Origin: Bacillus sp. AZ43
Lineage (GTDB): Bacteria > Actinomycetota > Actinomycetes > Mycobacteriales > Geodermatophilaceae
Assembly (NCBI GenBank): GCA_004570425.1
Contig: SPQJ01000003.1
Coordinates: 1 to 64,000, forward strand
Length of the DNA stretch: 64,000 bases
Direction of reading: 5' to 3'
Shown here: positions 49,632 to 58,738 of the stretch, piece after piece
Numbering within the stretch: position 1 is the first letter of the stretch
How the letters are laid out: every line of letters begins with the position of its first letter
Program-made: the position numbers and the translations under genes
Notes under the pieces: generated by a model
Told to the model about the DNA's origin: nothing
The model's input: the letters and a program-made list of their open reading frames with translations, nothing else
The model's database searches: none

Positions 49632-51115
49632 GGCTCGTCGTCCGGGATCTCGTCGTCCGACCAGCCGTCCTCACCGAGCTCGTAGGGCGTCCGGCGGGCC
49701 TTCTTGGCGGCGAGGCGCTCGGCGGCGCGGACGCGGTGCGGCGCGTCGATGCGCGCGTCCGTGCCGCGACCGCCCAGGCCCGCGGACTCCTCGACGGTGA
49801 GCGTGCCCGCGGGGAGCGTGGGCTCCCAGTCGAACGTGACGCCGCCGATGGTGACCGGGTCGCCCTCGCGGGCGCCGGCCTTGGCCAGCTCCTCCTCGAC
49901 CCCGAGCCGGTTCAGCCGGTCGGCGAGGAAGCCGACGGCCTCGTCGTTGGTGAAGTCGGTCTGCCGGACCCATCGCTCCACGCGGACACCGCGCACCACG
50001 AACCCGTCCGGGTCCTCCGGGTCGCGCTCCACGGTGAAGCCGGTGTCGTCGACGGCCTTGGGCGTGACGGTGACGCGCGCGGGCTCCATCGGCGGCAGGC
50101 TGGCGCGGTGGGCCTCGACGGCGGCGGCCAGGGCGAAGCCGAACTCCTTGAGCCCCTCGCCGGTCGCCGCGCTCACCGGGTAGACGTCCAGGCCGCGCTT
50201 CTCCAGCGAGGCGCGGACCAGGTCGACCAGCTCGCGGGCGTCGGGCACGTCGATCTTGTTGAGGACGGCGATCCGCAGCCGCCCGACGAGGTCGAGCTCG
50301 TCCCCGCCGTACTCGGCGAGCTCGTGCTCGAGGGCCTCGATGTCGCTCTCCGGGTCGCGGCCCGGCTCCATCGTCGCCATGTCGACGACGTGCACCAGGA
50401 CGGCGCAGCGCTCGACGTGCCGGAGGAACTGGACCCCGAGGCCCTTGCCGGTGGAGGCCCCGGGGATCAGGCCGGGGACGTCGGCCATCGTGTAGACGGT
50501 GTCGCCGGAGCGGATGACGCCGAGGTTGGGCACCAGCGTGGTGAACGGGTAGTCGGCGATCTTCGGGCGAGCCGCCGACATGGCCGAGATCAGCGACGAC
50601 TTCCCCGCCGACGGGAAGCCCACCAGGCCGACGTCGGCGATGCTCTTCAGCTCGATGACCGCGTCGAACGCCTCGCCCTCCTCACCGAGGAGCGCGAAGC
50701 CGGGCGCCTTGCGGCGCGAGTTGGCGAGCGCGGCGTTGCCCAGCCCGCCCTTGCCGCCCTTGGCGAGCACCACGCGGGTGCCCGCACCCACGAGGTCGGC
50801 GATGACGCGGCCGTCCGGGGTGCTGACGACAGTGCCCGCGGGCACGTGCAGGACCTTGTCCTCGCCCTTGGCGCCGTGCCGGTTGCTGCCCTCGCCCGGC
50901 CGGCCGTTGCCGGCCTTCTGGTGCGGGCGGTGATGGAAGTCCAGGAGCGTGTGCACGCTGGGATCGACCTCGAGGACGATGTCCCCGCCGTCGCCGCCGT
51001 TGCCGCCGTCGGGCCCGCCGAGGGGCTTGAACTTCTCCCGGTGGATCGAGGACACGCCGTGCCCGCCGTTGCCGGCAGCGACGTGGATGACCACGCGATC
51101 GACGAATGCCGCCAT
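49628..51115 (-). CDS. obgE: GTPase ObgE/CgtA
   Basis: 495 aa. The N-terminal glycine-rich Obg fold ([33 protein letters not shown]) is followed by the G domain: [32 protein letters not shown] and NKIDVPDA. The Obg C-terminal domain (OCT) follows with an acidic tail. It acts in 50S assembly and the stringent response. ATG 51115. Its leader carries GAGGAGG followed by tandem GTAG repeats that lengthen the spacing to the start codon. Conserved rplU-rpmA-obgE-proB order. Confidence 0.97.
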   Translation of the reverse strand: MAAFVDRVVIHVAAGNGGHGVSSIHREKFKPLGGPDGGNGGDGGDIVLEVDPSVHTLLDFHHRPHQKAGNGRPGEGSNRHGAKGEDKVLHVPAGTVVSTPDGRVIADLVGAGTRVVLAKGGKGGLGNAALANSRRKAPGFALLGEEGEAFDAVIELKSIADVGLVGFPSAGKSSLISAMSAARPKIADYPFTTLVPNLGVIRSGDTVYTMADVPGLIPGASTGKGLGVQFLRHVERCAVLVHVVDMATMEPGRDPESDIEALEHELAEYGGDELDLVGRLRIAVLNKIDVPDARELVDLVRASLEKRGLDVYPVSAATGEGLKEFGFALAAAVEAHRASLPPMEPARVTVTPKAVDDTGFTVERDPEDPDGFVVRGVRVERWVRQTDFTNDEAVGFLADRLNRLGVEEELAKAGAREGDPVTIGGVTFDWEPTLPAGTLTVEESAGLGGRGTDARIDAPHRVRAAERLAAKKARRTPYELGEDGWSDDEIPDDEP

Positions 51116-51143
51116 GTCTACCTACCTACCTCCTCAACGACAG

Positions 51144-51175
51144 CGAGCGCACGGGCCGTGCGGCCCGTGCGCTCG
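51144..51175 (-). terminator. Strong hairpin between rpmA and obgE
   Basis: A perfect 14-bp stem (51144-51157 with 51162-51175) with a GTGC loop lies 22 nt after the rpmA stop and 28 nt before the obgE start. It could partially terminate ribosomal protein transcripts or protect their 3' end, lowering obgE expression. Confidence 0.65.
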
Positions 51176-51197
51176 TCTGCGCGTGTCAGAGAGGTGC

Positions 51198-51455
51198 TCA
51201 GGCCTCGACGGCCGAGATGGAGACGGTCTTGCGTCCCCGCCGCGTACCGAAGGTGACCGCACCCGGCTCGAGGGCGAACAGCGTGTCGTCGCCACCGCGA
51301 CCGACACCGAGACCCGGGTGGAAGTGGGTCCCGCGCTGACGCACGATGATCTCACCGGCCTTGACGACCTGGCCGCCGAAGCGCTTCACGCCGAGGCGCT
51401 GCGCGTTGGAGTCACGACCGTTGCGGGACGACGAAGCGCCCTTCTTGTGTGCCAT
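51198..51455 (-). CDS. rpmA: 50S ribosomal protein L27
   Basis: 85 aa. N-terminus [28 protein letters not shown] is diagnostic; there is no Firmicutes-type cleavable extension. It contacts the peptidyl transferase centre. ATG 51455, 7 nt after rplU. Confidence 0.97.
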   Translation of the reverse strand: MAHKKGASSSRNGRDSNAQRLGVKRFGGQVVKAGEIIVRQRGTHFHPGLGVGRGGDDTLFALEPGAVTFGTRRGRKTVSISAVEA

Positions 51456-51462
51456 GTCGGCG

Positions 51463-51774
51463 TCAGCCCTTCGAGATGTCGCGGACCACGACGCTGGTCA
51501 GGGGCTGACGGTGCCCCTGCCGCTTGTGGTAGCCGGTCTTGTTCTTGAACTTGTGGATGCGGATCTTCGGGCCCTTGCCGTGCTCGACGATCTCACCGGT
51601 CACGGTCACCTTGGCCAGGGCCTTGGCGTCGCTGGTGACGGTGTCGCCGTCGACCAGCAGGATGGCCGGGAGGGCGACGGTGTCGCCGGCCGCACCCTGC
51701 AGGCGGTTGATCGTGAACGTGTCGCCCACGGCCACCTTGTGCTGGCTGCCACCGGCCTTCACCACTGCGTACAC
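51463..51774 (-). CDS. rplU: 50S ribosomal protein L21
   Basis: 103 aa, with [17 protein letters not shown] at the N-terminus and the basic [19 protein letters not shown] near the end. Two adjacent GTG codons could start it; GTG 51774 is chosen because GAGGAG lies 6 nt upstream, against 3 nt for GTG 51777. The region upstream (51775-51951) must hold the operon promoter; no near-consensus boxes stand out. Confidence 0.96.
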   Translation of the reverse strand: MYAVVKAGGSQHKVAVGDTFTINRLQGAAGDTVALPAILLVDGDTVTSDAKALAKVTVTGEIVEHGKGPKIRIHKFKNKTGYHKRQGHRQPLTSVVVRDISKG

Positions 51775-51951
51775 CACTGACTCCTCGTTGCTTTCGTGTC
51801 TAGCTCTGTGTTCCGGTGCGCAGACCGGTGCGATCGCCGGGTGCTGGACGGGCTGCGTTCGCCTGACCCGGCGGCACCCGAAGGCGCCCGCGCAGGGGCG
51901 GTGCAACCCGACCAGCGTACCTGAGGCGGCCCGGCCAGGTCGATGTGGCCC

Positions 51952-54804
51952 TCAGGACACCGGCGGTCCGGCCGGACGGCTGGCCGCGCGGCGACGCCGC
52001 GGCCGGGCCGGCGCCTCCGGCTCCGCCGGGGCGGCCACGGCCTGCTCCTCCACCGGGGGCTCCGCGGCGGCCTCCTCGACGACCGGCGCCTCGACGACCG
52101 GCGCCTCGACCACCGGCTCCTGTGCCAGCGGCTCCTCGACTGCCGGGACCTCGGCCGCCGGCACCTCGACCGCGGCGACGTCGGGCTGCGCCGTCACCGG
52201 CTCCTCGGTCGCCGGCCCGGCGTCCGGAGCGGTGAGCACCGCGGCGTCCTCCGCCGCGCGCTCCTCGCCCGCCTGCCCGCGACCGCGACGTCCCCGGTTC
52301 CGGCGCCCACCGCTGCGGGTGCCCTCGCCGGCCTCGCCGTCCGCGGACCCGGCGGCCGCCGGCTCCACGGTCGGCTCGGCGTCCTTGGCCGCCTCCTTGG
52401 CGCCGTTGTCCTTGGCGCCGCTGTCCTTCGCGCCGTCGTCCTTGGCGTCGTTCCGCGACCTGTCGCGGCCCTTGCTCCCGCCGCCGTTCCCGCCGCCGGA
52501 GTTGCCGCCACCACCGCCGCCGCGGCGCTTCTCGTCGACCGGGTCGGTGCTGACGAGGATGCCGCGCCCGCGGCAGTGCTCGCAGGGCTCGGAGAAGACC
52601 TCGAGCAGGCCCTGGCCGACGCGCTTGCGGGTCATCTGGACCAGGCCGAGCGAGGTGACCTCGGCGACCTGGTGCTTGGTGCGGTCGCGGCCGAGGCACT
52701 CGGTGAGCCGCCGCAGCACGAGGTCGCGGTTGCTCTCGAGGACCATGTCGATGAAGTCGATGACGATGATGCCGCCGATGTCGCGCAGCCGGAGCTGGCG
52801 GACGATCTCCTCCGCGGCCTCCATGTTGTTGCGCGTGACGGTCTGCTCGAGGTTGCCGCCCGAGCCGACGAACTTGCCGGTGTTGACGTCGACGACGGTC
52901 ATCGCCTCGGTGCGGTCGATGACCAGCGAGCCGCCCGAGGGCAGCCACACCTTGCGGTCGAGCGCCTTGGCCAGCTGCTCGTCGATGCGCAGGTCGTGGA
53001 AGACGTCGCCCTCGCCGGTGTAGCGCGACAGCCGCCCGGTGAGCTCCGGGGAGACGTGCGCGACGTAGGCCTCGACGGTGTCCCAGGCGTCGTCGCCCTG
53101 GACGACGAGCTCCTTGAAGTCCTCGTTGAAGACGTCGCGGATGACCCGGATCGCGAGGTCGGGCTCGCCGTAGAGCAGAGTCGGCGCGCTGGAGGTCGAC
53201 TCGGCCTTCTTCTGGATGACGTCCCACTGCGCGGTCAGCCGGTTGACGTCGCGGGTGAGCTCCTCCTCCGAGGCGCCCTCCGCGGCGGTCCGGATGATCA
53301 CGCCGGCGTCCTCGGGGACGATCTTCTTGAGGATGTCCTTGAGCCGCTGCCGCTCGGTGTCGGGCAGCTTGCGGCTGATGCCGGTCATCGACCCGCCGGG
53401 CACGAAGACCAGGAAGCGGCCGGGCAGGTTGATCTGCTGCGTCAGCCGGGCGCCCTTGTGGCCGATCGGGTCCTTGGTGACCTGCACCAGCACCTTGTCG
53501 CCGGACTTCAGCGCCGACTCGATGGAGCGCTGCTTGCCCGACAGGCCGGCGGCGTCCCAGTTGACCTCACCGGCGTAGAGGACGGCGTTGCGCCCCTTGC
53601 CGATGTCGATGAACGCGGCCTCCATGCTGGGCAGCACGTTCTGCACCCGGCCGAGGTAGACGTTGCCGGCGAACGACGTCGCCTGCGCCTGGGTCACGTA
53701 GTGCTCGACCAGCACGTCGTCCTCGAGGACGGCGATCTGCGTGCGCTCGCCCCGCTGGCGGATGACCATCTTGCGGTCGACGGACTCGCGGCGGGCGAGG
53801 AACTCGCTCTCGGTCAGGATCGGCGCGCGGCGGCGGCCGGTGTCGCGGCCGTCCCGGCGGCGCTGGCGCTTGGCCTCCAGGCGGGTGGAGCCCGAGACGC
53901 CGCGGACGTCGTCGTCACTGGTGAGCCGGCCGTTGCGGCCGGCGCGCTCGGGACGGTCGTCGTCGTCCGAGTCGTCGGCGGAGGCGTCCCCGCCTCCCCC
54001 GCCGCTGCGGCGGCGACGGCGACGGCGGCGGCGCGTGCTCGAGCCACCCTCGGCCTCGTCGGAGTCGCTGTCGCCGGCGTCGTCGGAGGACTCGGCGTCC
54101 TCGTCGTCGGCTTCCGTGTCGTCGGAGGACTCGCTGTCCTCGTCACCGGAGTCCTCACCGGTGCGGCCACGGCCACGACCGCGGCGGCCGCGGCGGCGGC
54201 GCCGGCTGCCCGTGCCGCCCTCCTCGCGGTCCTCCGCCTCGTCGGACTCGGCGTCCTCGGAGCCGGTCTCCTCGTCGCCGGTCTCGTCGGCGTCGGACGG
54301 CTCGGCCGGACGGCGGCTGCGCGACCGGCTGCGGCGCGGGCGGGCGGGCGCGTCGTCGGCGTCGTCGTCGGCCTCGACGTCCAGGGCGTCGTCGGCCTCC
54401 TCCGGCTCGACGACCGGCTCGGCCGGGCGCCGGCTGCGACGGCGGGGCGGCGGGGCGTCGGTCTCGCTGGGCGCTACGAAGCTGACGAACGCGGGAGCCG
54501 CCGGCGCCGGGGGCGCAGGCGCGGGGGCCTCGACCGAGTCGGGGTCGGCGGCGATGACCGACCGGGTGGCGCGCCGGCGCGGGCGGGCCACTACGGCGGT
54601 CGGCTCGGGCGAGCTGAACGGTGCGGCGAACCGCGGCAGCTCGTGCTCGGGCTCCGGTTCGGGCTCCTCGGCCGGGGCCTCCTCCTCGGGGATCGAGGAG
54701 TCCTCGGACACGGCCGGGACCTCGCTCACCGCGTCCTCGGGACGGGCGCCGGCCTCGGCCGCGGTCTCGTCGGTGGTGGTGCTGTCGTTGTCGTTGTCGG
54801 CCAC
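51952..54804 (-). CDS. rne: Ribonuclease E/G
   Basis: About 950 aa. A long acidic, Arg/Ser-rich disordered N-terminus (to about residue 320) contains RG-type blocks. The catalytic core follows: S1 domain with GNVYLGRVQNVLPSMEAAFIDIG, the DNase-like fold with DVNTGKFVG and DFIDM (metal Asp residues), and the Zn-link CEHCRGRG. A low-complexity C-terminus has VVEAP repeats and a second basic RRNRGRRGRG block. It is the main mRNA decay and rRNA-processing endonuclease and degradosome scaffold. The start is uncertain: GTG 54804 with GAGGAG 10 nt upstream, or ATG 54822. Lone gene downstream of a 325-bp gap. Confidence 0.94.
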   Translation of the reverse strand: MADNDNDSTTTDETAAEAGARPEDAVSEVPAVSEDSSIPEEEAPAEEPEPEPEHELPRFAAPFSSPEPTAVVARPRRRATRSVIAADPDSVEAPAPAPPAPAAPAFVSFVAPSETDAPPPRRRSRRPAEPVVEPEEADDALDVEADDDADDAPARPRRSRSRSRRPAEPSDADETGDEETGSEDAESDEAEDREEGGTGSRRRRRGRRGRGRGRTGEDSGDEDSESSDDTEADDEDAESSDDAGDSDSDEAEGGSSTRRRRRRRRRSGGGGGDASADDSDDDDRPERAGRNGRLTSDDDVRGVSGSTRLEAKRQRRRDGRDTGRRRAPILTESEFLARRESVDRKMVIRQRGERTQIAVLEDDVLVEHYVTQAQATSFAGNVYLGRVQNVLPSMEAAFIDIGKGRNAVLYAGEVNWDAAGLSGKQRSIESALKSGDKVLVQVTKDPIGHKGARLTQQINLPGRFLVFVPGGSMTGISRKLPDTERQRLKDILKKIVPEDAGVIIRTAAEGASEEELTRDVNRLTAQWDVIQKKAESTSSAPTLLYGEPDLAIRVIRDVFNEDFKELVVQGDDAWDTVEAYVAHVSPELTGRLSRYTGEGDVFHDLRIDEQLAKALDRKVWLPSGGSLVIDRTEAMTVVDVNTGKFVGSGGNLEQTVTRNNMEAAEEIVRQLRLRDIGGIIVIDFIDMVLESNRDLVLRRLTECLGRDRTKHQVAEVTSLGLVQMTRKRVGQGLLEVFSEPCEHCRGRGILVSTDPVDEKRRGGGGGGNSGGGNGGGSKGRDRSRNDAKDDGAKDSGAKDNGAKEAAKDAEPTVEPAAAGSADGEAGEGTRSGGRRNRGRRGRGQAGEERAAEDAAVLTAPDAGPATEEPVTAQPDVAAVEVPAAEVPAVEEPLAQEPVVEAPVVEAPVVEEAAAEPPVEEQAVAAPAEPEAPARPRRRRAASRPAGPPVS

Positions 54805-55129
54805 GAGGGCTCGTCTCCTCATGTGCTCCCGGGCGCCGATCGGTTGCGACTGGCGGCCGCGCAGGAGCACGGGTTGGGCGGGACGGGCCGTCGCACGGGG
54901 TACGGCGGGTGTGGCTCGTCCTGCGGAAGTCTGATGTCGGTCGCCGCGCGACGGTTGCCGCGGCGGTGACCGCACTGCTGGTGGTGCGCGTCCCGGCGGG
55001 GCCGGGGCGGTGGTGCTGGTCTTCGGTGGTGCTGTGGTCTCGTGGTCCGGACCGGCTGGCCCGGATCGGATGCGTCACGCCTGGCAGCCGTGCCGCTCGA
55101 CGGCGCGGTGCCTCCGGGGACCCACCTGG
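54805..55129 (-). other. Long leader region of the RNase E/G gene
   Basis: 325 bp without a supported gene. The upstream part of the transcript would be C/A-rich with CACCACC-type repeats (CAGCACCACCG twice). Known rne genes are autoregulated through their 5' leader, and such a role is possible here, but I see no recognisable conserved element. An in-frame extension of rne across this region is open but has no coding character. Confidence 0.4.
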
Positions 55130-55891
55130 TCAGATCGCCGCGTGCTCCCGGAGGGGGCGCGCCGCGCGGTCAGGACCGAGCGGATCGGCCACGGTCCCGC
55201 TGTCGTCGAGCCGGCCCTGCGCCTCACGCACGGCCCGGGGGGGCAACGGCGGGTGCAGGTCGGCGACGGCAGCCAGAGCGGCCAACACGTCGTCAGGTCG
55301 TACAGCGGGCGTCAGCTGCCGGACGACCATGTGCAGTATGGCACAACCCGACTCCTCGGCCGCCGACGCGCTGGCGACCGACGCCCGGGCGTCGATGTCC
55401 TTGAGACCGTTCTTCGTGCGCTTGGCGACGGTCACGACGTCGCGGGCCAGGAACTCGGCGACCGCGCGCTCCAGGTCGGCCGGGTCCACCCCGGGCAGCT
55501 CCACGCGCCAGACCGAGGTGTCGATCCGGTCGGCCAGCGAGCCGGTGCCCTCGGCCGCCGCCACGCACTCGAGGATCGCCACCTCGTCCGGCAGCGAGGC
55601 GTCCAGGGCCGCCCGCACCGCCTCCGGGTCGCAGGCGACCGCGAGCCCGATCTCCACGTACTCGGCCTCGCTGGCCGCGCCGGTGGGCGCGGCGCCGATG
55701 TAGCTGATCTTCGGGTGCGGGCTGAAGCCGGCCGAGAACGCCATCGGCACCCGGGCGCGGCGCAGCGCCCGCTCGAGCGTGCGGGCGAGGTCGCGGTGGC
55801 TGGCGAACCGGAGCCGGCCGCGCTTGGCGTAGCGGATGCGCAGCTTCTGGACGGTCGGCGGCGGGGGCGGGCCCTCGGGCTGGCGGGCCAT
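55130..55891 (-). CDS. TIGR03936 family (DUF2344) radical SAM-associated protein
   Basis: 253 aa. The core KLRIRYAKRGRLRFASHRDLARTLERALRRARVPMAFSAGFSPHPKISYIGAAPTG defines the family, whose function is unknown. It is nearly always next to, or fused with, the TIGR03960 radical SAM protein, and here its ATG overlaps that gene's stop by one base (TGATG). The C-terminal 40 residues are poorly conserved. Likely a partner subunit in a tRNA or rRNA modification, which is inference from the pairing. Confidence 0.88.
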   Translation of the reverse strand: MARQPEGPPPPPTVQKLRIRYAKRGRLRFASHRDLARTLERALRRARVPMAFSAGFSPHPKISYIGAAPTGAASEAEYVEIGLAVACDPEAVRAALDASLPDEVAILECVAAAEGTGSLADRIDTSVWRVELPGVDPADLERAVAEFLARDVVTVAKRTKNGLKDIDARASVASASAAEESGCAILHMVVRQLTPAVRPDDVLAALAAVADLHPPLPPRAVREAQGRLDDSGTVADPLGPDRAARPLREHAAI

Positions 55892-57813
55892 CAGACGACG
55901 GTGAGCGGCAGCAGGCTGCGCCCCGTGGGACCGATCTGGATCTCGGTCCCCATCGTCGGGCAGACGCCGCAGTCGTAGCAGGGGGTCCACCGGCAGTCGG
56001 CGACCTCCTCCTCGTTGATCGCCTCCTGCCAGTCCTCCCAGAGCCACTCCTTGTCCAGCCCCGAGTCGAGGTGGTCCCAGGGCAGCACCTCGTGCTCGGT
56101 GCGCTCGCGGGTGGTGAACCAGTCGAGGTCGACGCCGAACGGGGCGAGCTCCTCGGCGGCCGCCGTCGTCCAGCGGTCGTAGGAGAAGTGCTCGCTCCAG
56201 CCGTCGAACTTGCCGCCGTCGCGCCAGACCCGCTCGATGACCCGGCCGACGCGACGGTCGCCGCGGGAGAGCAGTCCCTCGATCACGCCGGGCTTGCCGT
56301 CGTGGTAGCGCAGGCCGATGGAGCGGCCGATCCGCCGGTCGGCGTTGATCGCCTGACGGAGAACCCTCAACCGGTGATCGATGGTCTCGGCGCTGGCCTG
56401 GCCGGCCCACTGGAAGGGGGTGTGCGGCTTGGGCACGAACCCACCGATGGACACGGTGCAGCGGATGTCCTTGCGGCCGCTGGCCTCGCGCCCGGCGCGG
56501 ATGACCTCGACCGCGAGCTCGGCGATCTCCAGGACGTCCTCGTCGGTCTCCGTGGGGAGCCCGCACATGAAGTAGAGCTTCACCTGCGTCCAGCCGTTGG
56601 CGTACGCGGTGGTGACCGTGCGGACGAGGTCCTCCTTGGACACCGTCTTGTTGATCACCCGGCGGATGCGCTCGCTGCCGCCCTCGGGGGCGAAGGTGAG
56701 GCCGGAGCGGCGCCCGTTGCGGGACAGCTCGTTGGCCAGGGTGACGTTGAAGGCATCGACCCGGGTGCTGGGCAGGCTGAGGCTGGTGTTGGTGCCCTCG
56801 TACCGGTCGGCGAGCTGCTTGGCCAGCTGACCGATCTCCGAGTGGTCGGCGGACGACAGCGACAGCAGGCCGACCTCCTCGTAGCCGGTCGCCTTGAGTC
56901 CCTGCTCGACCATCGAGCCGATGCCGGTGATGGTCCGCTCGCGCACCGGGCGGGTGATCATCCCGGCCTGGCAGAAGCGGCAGCCGCGGGTGCAGCCGCG
57001 GAAGATCTCGACGCTCATCCGCTCGTGCACGCTCTCGGCCAGCGGCACGATCGGCGTCTTCGGGTACGGCCACTCGTCGAGGTCCATGACGGTGCGCTTC
57101 GCGACCTTCACCGGGACGTCGTCCCGCAGGCGGAGCACCTCGGCGATGGCGCCGTCCTGGCCGTAGGTGACGGCGTAGAAGCCGGGGACGTAGACGCCCT
57201 CGACACGGGCCAGGCGGGCGAGCAGCTCGACGCGGCCGCCCGGCTTCCCCTGCGCCTTCCACGCCTTGACGACGTCGGTGATGTCGCCGACGACCTGCTC
57301 CCCGTCGCCCAGGACGGCGCAGTCGACGAAGTCGGCGACCGGCTCGGGGTTGAAGGCCGCGTGACCGCCGGCGACGACGACCGGGTGGGTCTCGTCGCGG
57401 TCGGCGGCGTGGATCGGGACACCGGCGAGGTCGAGGGCCTCGAGCAGGTTGGTGTAGCCCAGCTCGGTGGCGAAGCTGACGCCGAGCAGGTCGAAGTCGC
57501 CGACGGCGCGGTGCCCGTCGACGGTGAACTGCGGGACGCCGTTCGCGCGCATGAGGGCGGCGAGGTCGGGCCAGACGGCGTAGGTGCGCTCGGCCAGGGC
57601 GTCGGGGCGCTCGTTGAGCACCTCGTACAGGATCATCAGACCCTGGTTGGGCAGCCCCACCTCGTAGGCGTCGGGGTACATGAGCGCCCAGTGGACGTCG
57701 GCGTCCTCCCAGGGCTTCACCTGCGAGTTCAGTTCACCGCCGACGTACTGGATCGGCTTCTGGATCTGAGCCAGCAGCGGCTCGAGGCGGGGGTACAGGC
57801 TCTGACCAGTCAT
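55891..57813 (-). CDS. TIGR03960 family B12-binding/radical SAM protein
   Basis: 640 aa. An N-terminal B12-binding-like domain (HWALMYPDAYEVGLPNQGLMILYEVLNE) precedes the radical SAM core with FRGCTRGCRFCQAGM (CxxxCxxC) and KLYFMCGLPTETDED. The C-terminus has a Cys cluster (CRWTPCYDCGVC) that could bind another Fe-S cluster or zinc. Its biochemical role is unproven. ATG 57813 is 9 nt after a TACCCT box and directly behind a long hairpin. Paired with the DUF2344 gene. Confidence 0.9.
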   Translation of the reverse strand: MTGQSLYPRLEPLLAQIQKPIQYVGGELNSQVKPWEDADVHWALMYPDAYEVGLPNQGLMILYEVLNERPDALAERTYAVWPDLAALMRANGVPQFTVDGHRAVGDFDLLGVSFATELGYTNLLEALDLAGVPIHAADRDETHPVVVAGGHAAFNPEPVADFVDCAVLGDGEQVVGDITDVVKAWKAQGKPGGRVELLARLARVEGVYVPGFYAVTYGQDGAIAEVLRLRDDVPVKVAKRTVMDLDEWPYPKTPIVPLAESVHERMSVEIFRGCTRGCRFCQAGMITRPVRERTITGIGSMVEQGLKATGYEEVGLLSLSSADHSEIGQLAKQLADRYEGTNTSLSLPSTRVDAFNVTLANELSRNGRRSGLTFAPEGGSERIRRVINKTVSKEDLVRTVTTAYANGWTQVKLYFMCGLPTETDEDVLEIAELAVEVIRAGREASGRKDIRCTVSIGGFVPKPHTPFQWAGQASAETIDHRLRVLRQAINADRRIGRSIGLRYHDGKPGVIEGLLSRGDRRVGRVIERVWRDGGKFDGWSEHFSYDRWTTAAAEELAPFGVDLDWFTTRERTEHEVLPWDHLDSGLDKEWLWEDWQEAINEEEVADCRWTPCYDCGVCPTMGTEIQIGPTGRSLLPLTVV

Positions 57814-57844
57814 GACCCACCCAGGGTAGACCGGCCCGGACCGG

Positions 57845-57901
57845 CGAGATCCGCACACTCGTGGCCATCAGACGCTGATCGCCACGAGTGTGCAGATCTC
57901 G
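57845..57901. repeat. Long imperfect hairpin between ndk and the radical SAM gene
   Basis: Arms 57845-57865 and 57881-57901 pair over 21 bp with one C-A mismatch. The 15-nt interior folds further as ATCAG-ACG-CTGAT. The whole 57-nt unit is thus an almost continuous 27-bp hairpin. It sits 8 nt after the ndk stop and 32 nt upstream of the radical SAM ATG. Likely a terminator; its length also fits a dispersed palindromic repeat. Confidence 0.75.
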
Positions 57902-57908
57902 CGGGGCT

Positions 57909-58319
57909 TCAGCCCAGGTCGGGGAAGAAGAGCGCCACCTCGCGCGCGGCCGACTCGGGCGAGTCCGAGCCGTGCACGATGTTGTTCTGCACCTCGAGGG
58001 CGAAGTCGCCGCGGATGGTGCCGGGGGCGGCCTTCACGGGGTCGGTGGCGCCGGCCAGGGCGCGGAACGCCTCGATCGCCCGCGGGCCCTCGACGACCAG
58101 CGCCATCAGCGGGCCGCCGGTGATGAACTCGACGAGCGAGCCGAAGAACGGCCGCTCCCGGTGCTCGGCGTAGTGGGTCTCGGCGGTCTCCCGGCTCAGC
58201 GTGCGCAGCTCGGCGGCGACGAGGCGCAGGCCCTTCCGCTCGAGACGGGTGATCACCTCGCCGACGAGTCCACGGGCGACGCCGTCGGGCTTGACGAGGA
58301 CGAGAGTGCGTTCGGTCAC
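57909..58319 (-). CDS. ndk: Nucleoside diphosphate kinase
   Basis: 136 aa. N-terminus [22 protein letters not shown] and the phosphohistidine motif [12 protein letters not shown] (His about 116) are diagnostic. It equilibrates nucleoside triphosphates. GTG 58319 start. It lies 11 nt after the DUF4233 gene in the folC-DUF4233-ndk cluster typical of actinobacteria. Confidence 0.97.
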   Translation of the reverse strand: MTERTLVLVKPDGVARGLVGEVITRLERKGLRLVAAELRTLSRETAETHYAEHRERPFFGSLVEFITGGPLMALVVEGPRAIEAFRALAGATDPVKAAPGTIRGDFALEVQNNIVHGSDSPESAAREVALFFPDLG

Positions 58320-58330
58320 GGGGCGGCAGC

Positions 58331-58738
58331 CTACGGGGTGGGCGCCGCGCCCCCGTCGCCGTCGTCCTGGACCGCCGCCGCCGGCGGGCCGAACGGCGAG
58401 CCGAGCAGCTCCTTGCGCACCTGCAGCAGGTAGAGCCAGATGAGCACGAACGCCCCGGCGACGAACCACATCACGCTGTTGAGCAGGCCGGTGAGCAGCA
58501 GCGGGACCTGCAGCACGGTGCCGATCAGCACGCCGCGCTCCCGGCGCTGCACACCGGCGGCCAGGATGAGGACGAGGGCGAGCACCAGCAAATACGCCAG
58601 CCGCCCGCCGGTCAGCCCCTCCCCGTCCTGGGCGATGCCGCGCGGGACGAACAGCGTCGCGATGCCCTCGAGCACGAGGATGCCCGCGGCCGCGCCGCCC
58701 AGGGCCCGCGCTGCCCGGACCGGGTCCGGCGCGGTCAC
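58331..58738 (-). CDS. DUF4233 membrane protein
   Basis: 135 aa with four hydrophobic helices ([67 protein letters not shown]). DUF4233 proteins are found between folC and ndk across actinobacteria, with no known function. GTG 58738 overlaps the folC stop (GTGA). Ends in UAG. The conserved position could mean a role tied to nucleotide or folate metabolism, or simply syntenic inheritance. Confidence 0.88.
   Translation of the reverse strand: MTAPDPVRAARALGGAAAGILVLEGIATLFVPRGIAQDGEGLTGGRLAYLLVLALVLILAAGVQRRERGVLIGTVLQVPLLLTGLLNSVMWFVAGAFVLIWLYLLQVRKELLGSPFGPPAAAVQDDGDGGAAPTP

Noticed and set aside
51775-51951. L21 leader element upstream of rplU
   Set aside because: I could not recognise a conserved ribosomal-leader structure; only the ribosome binding site is clear.
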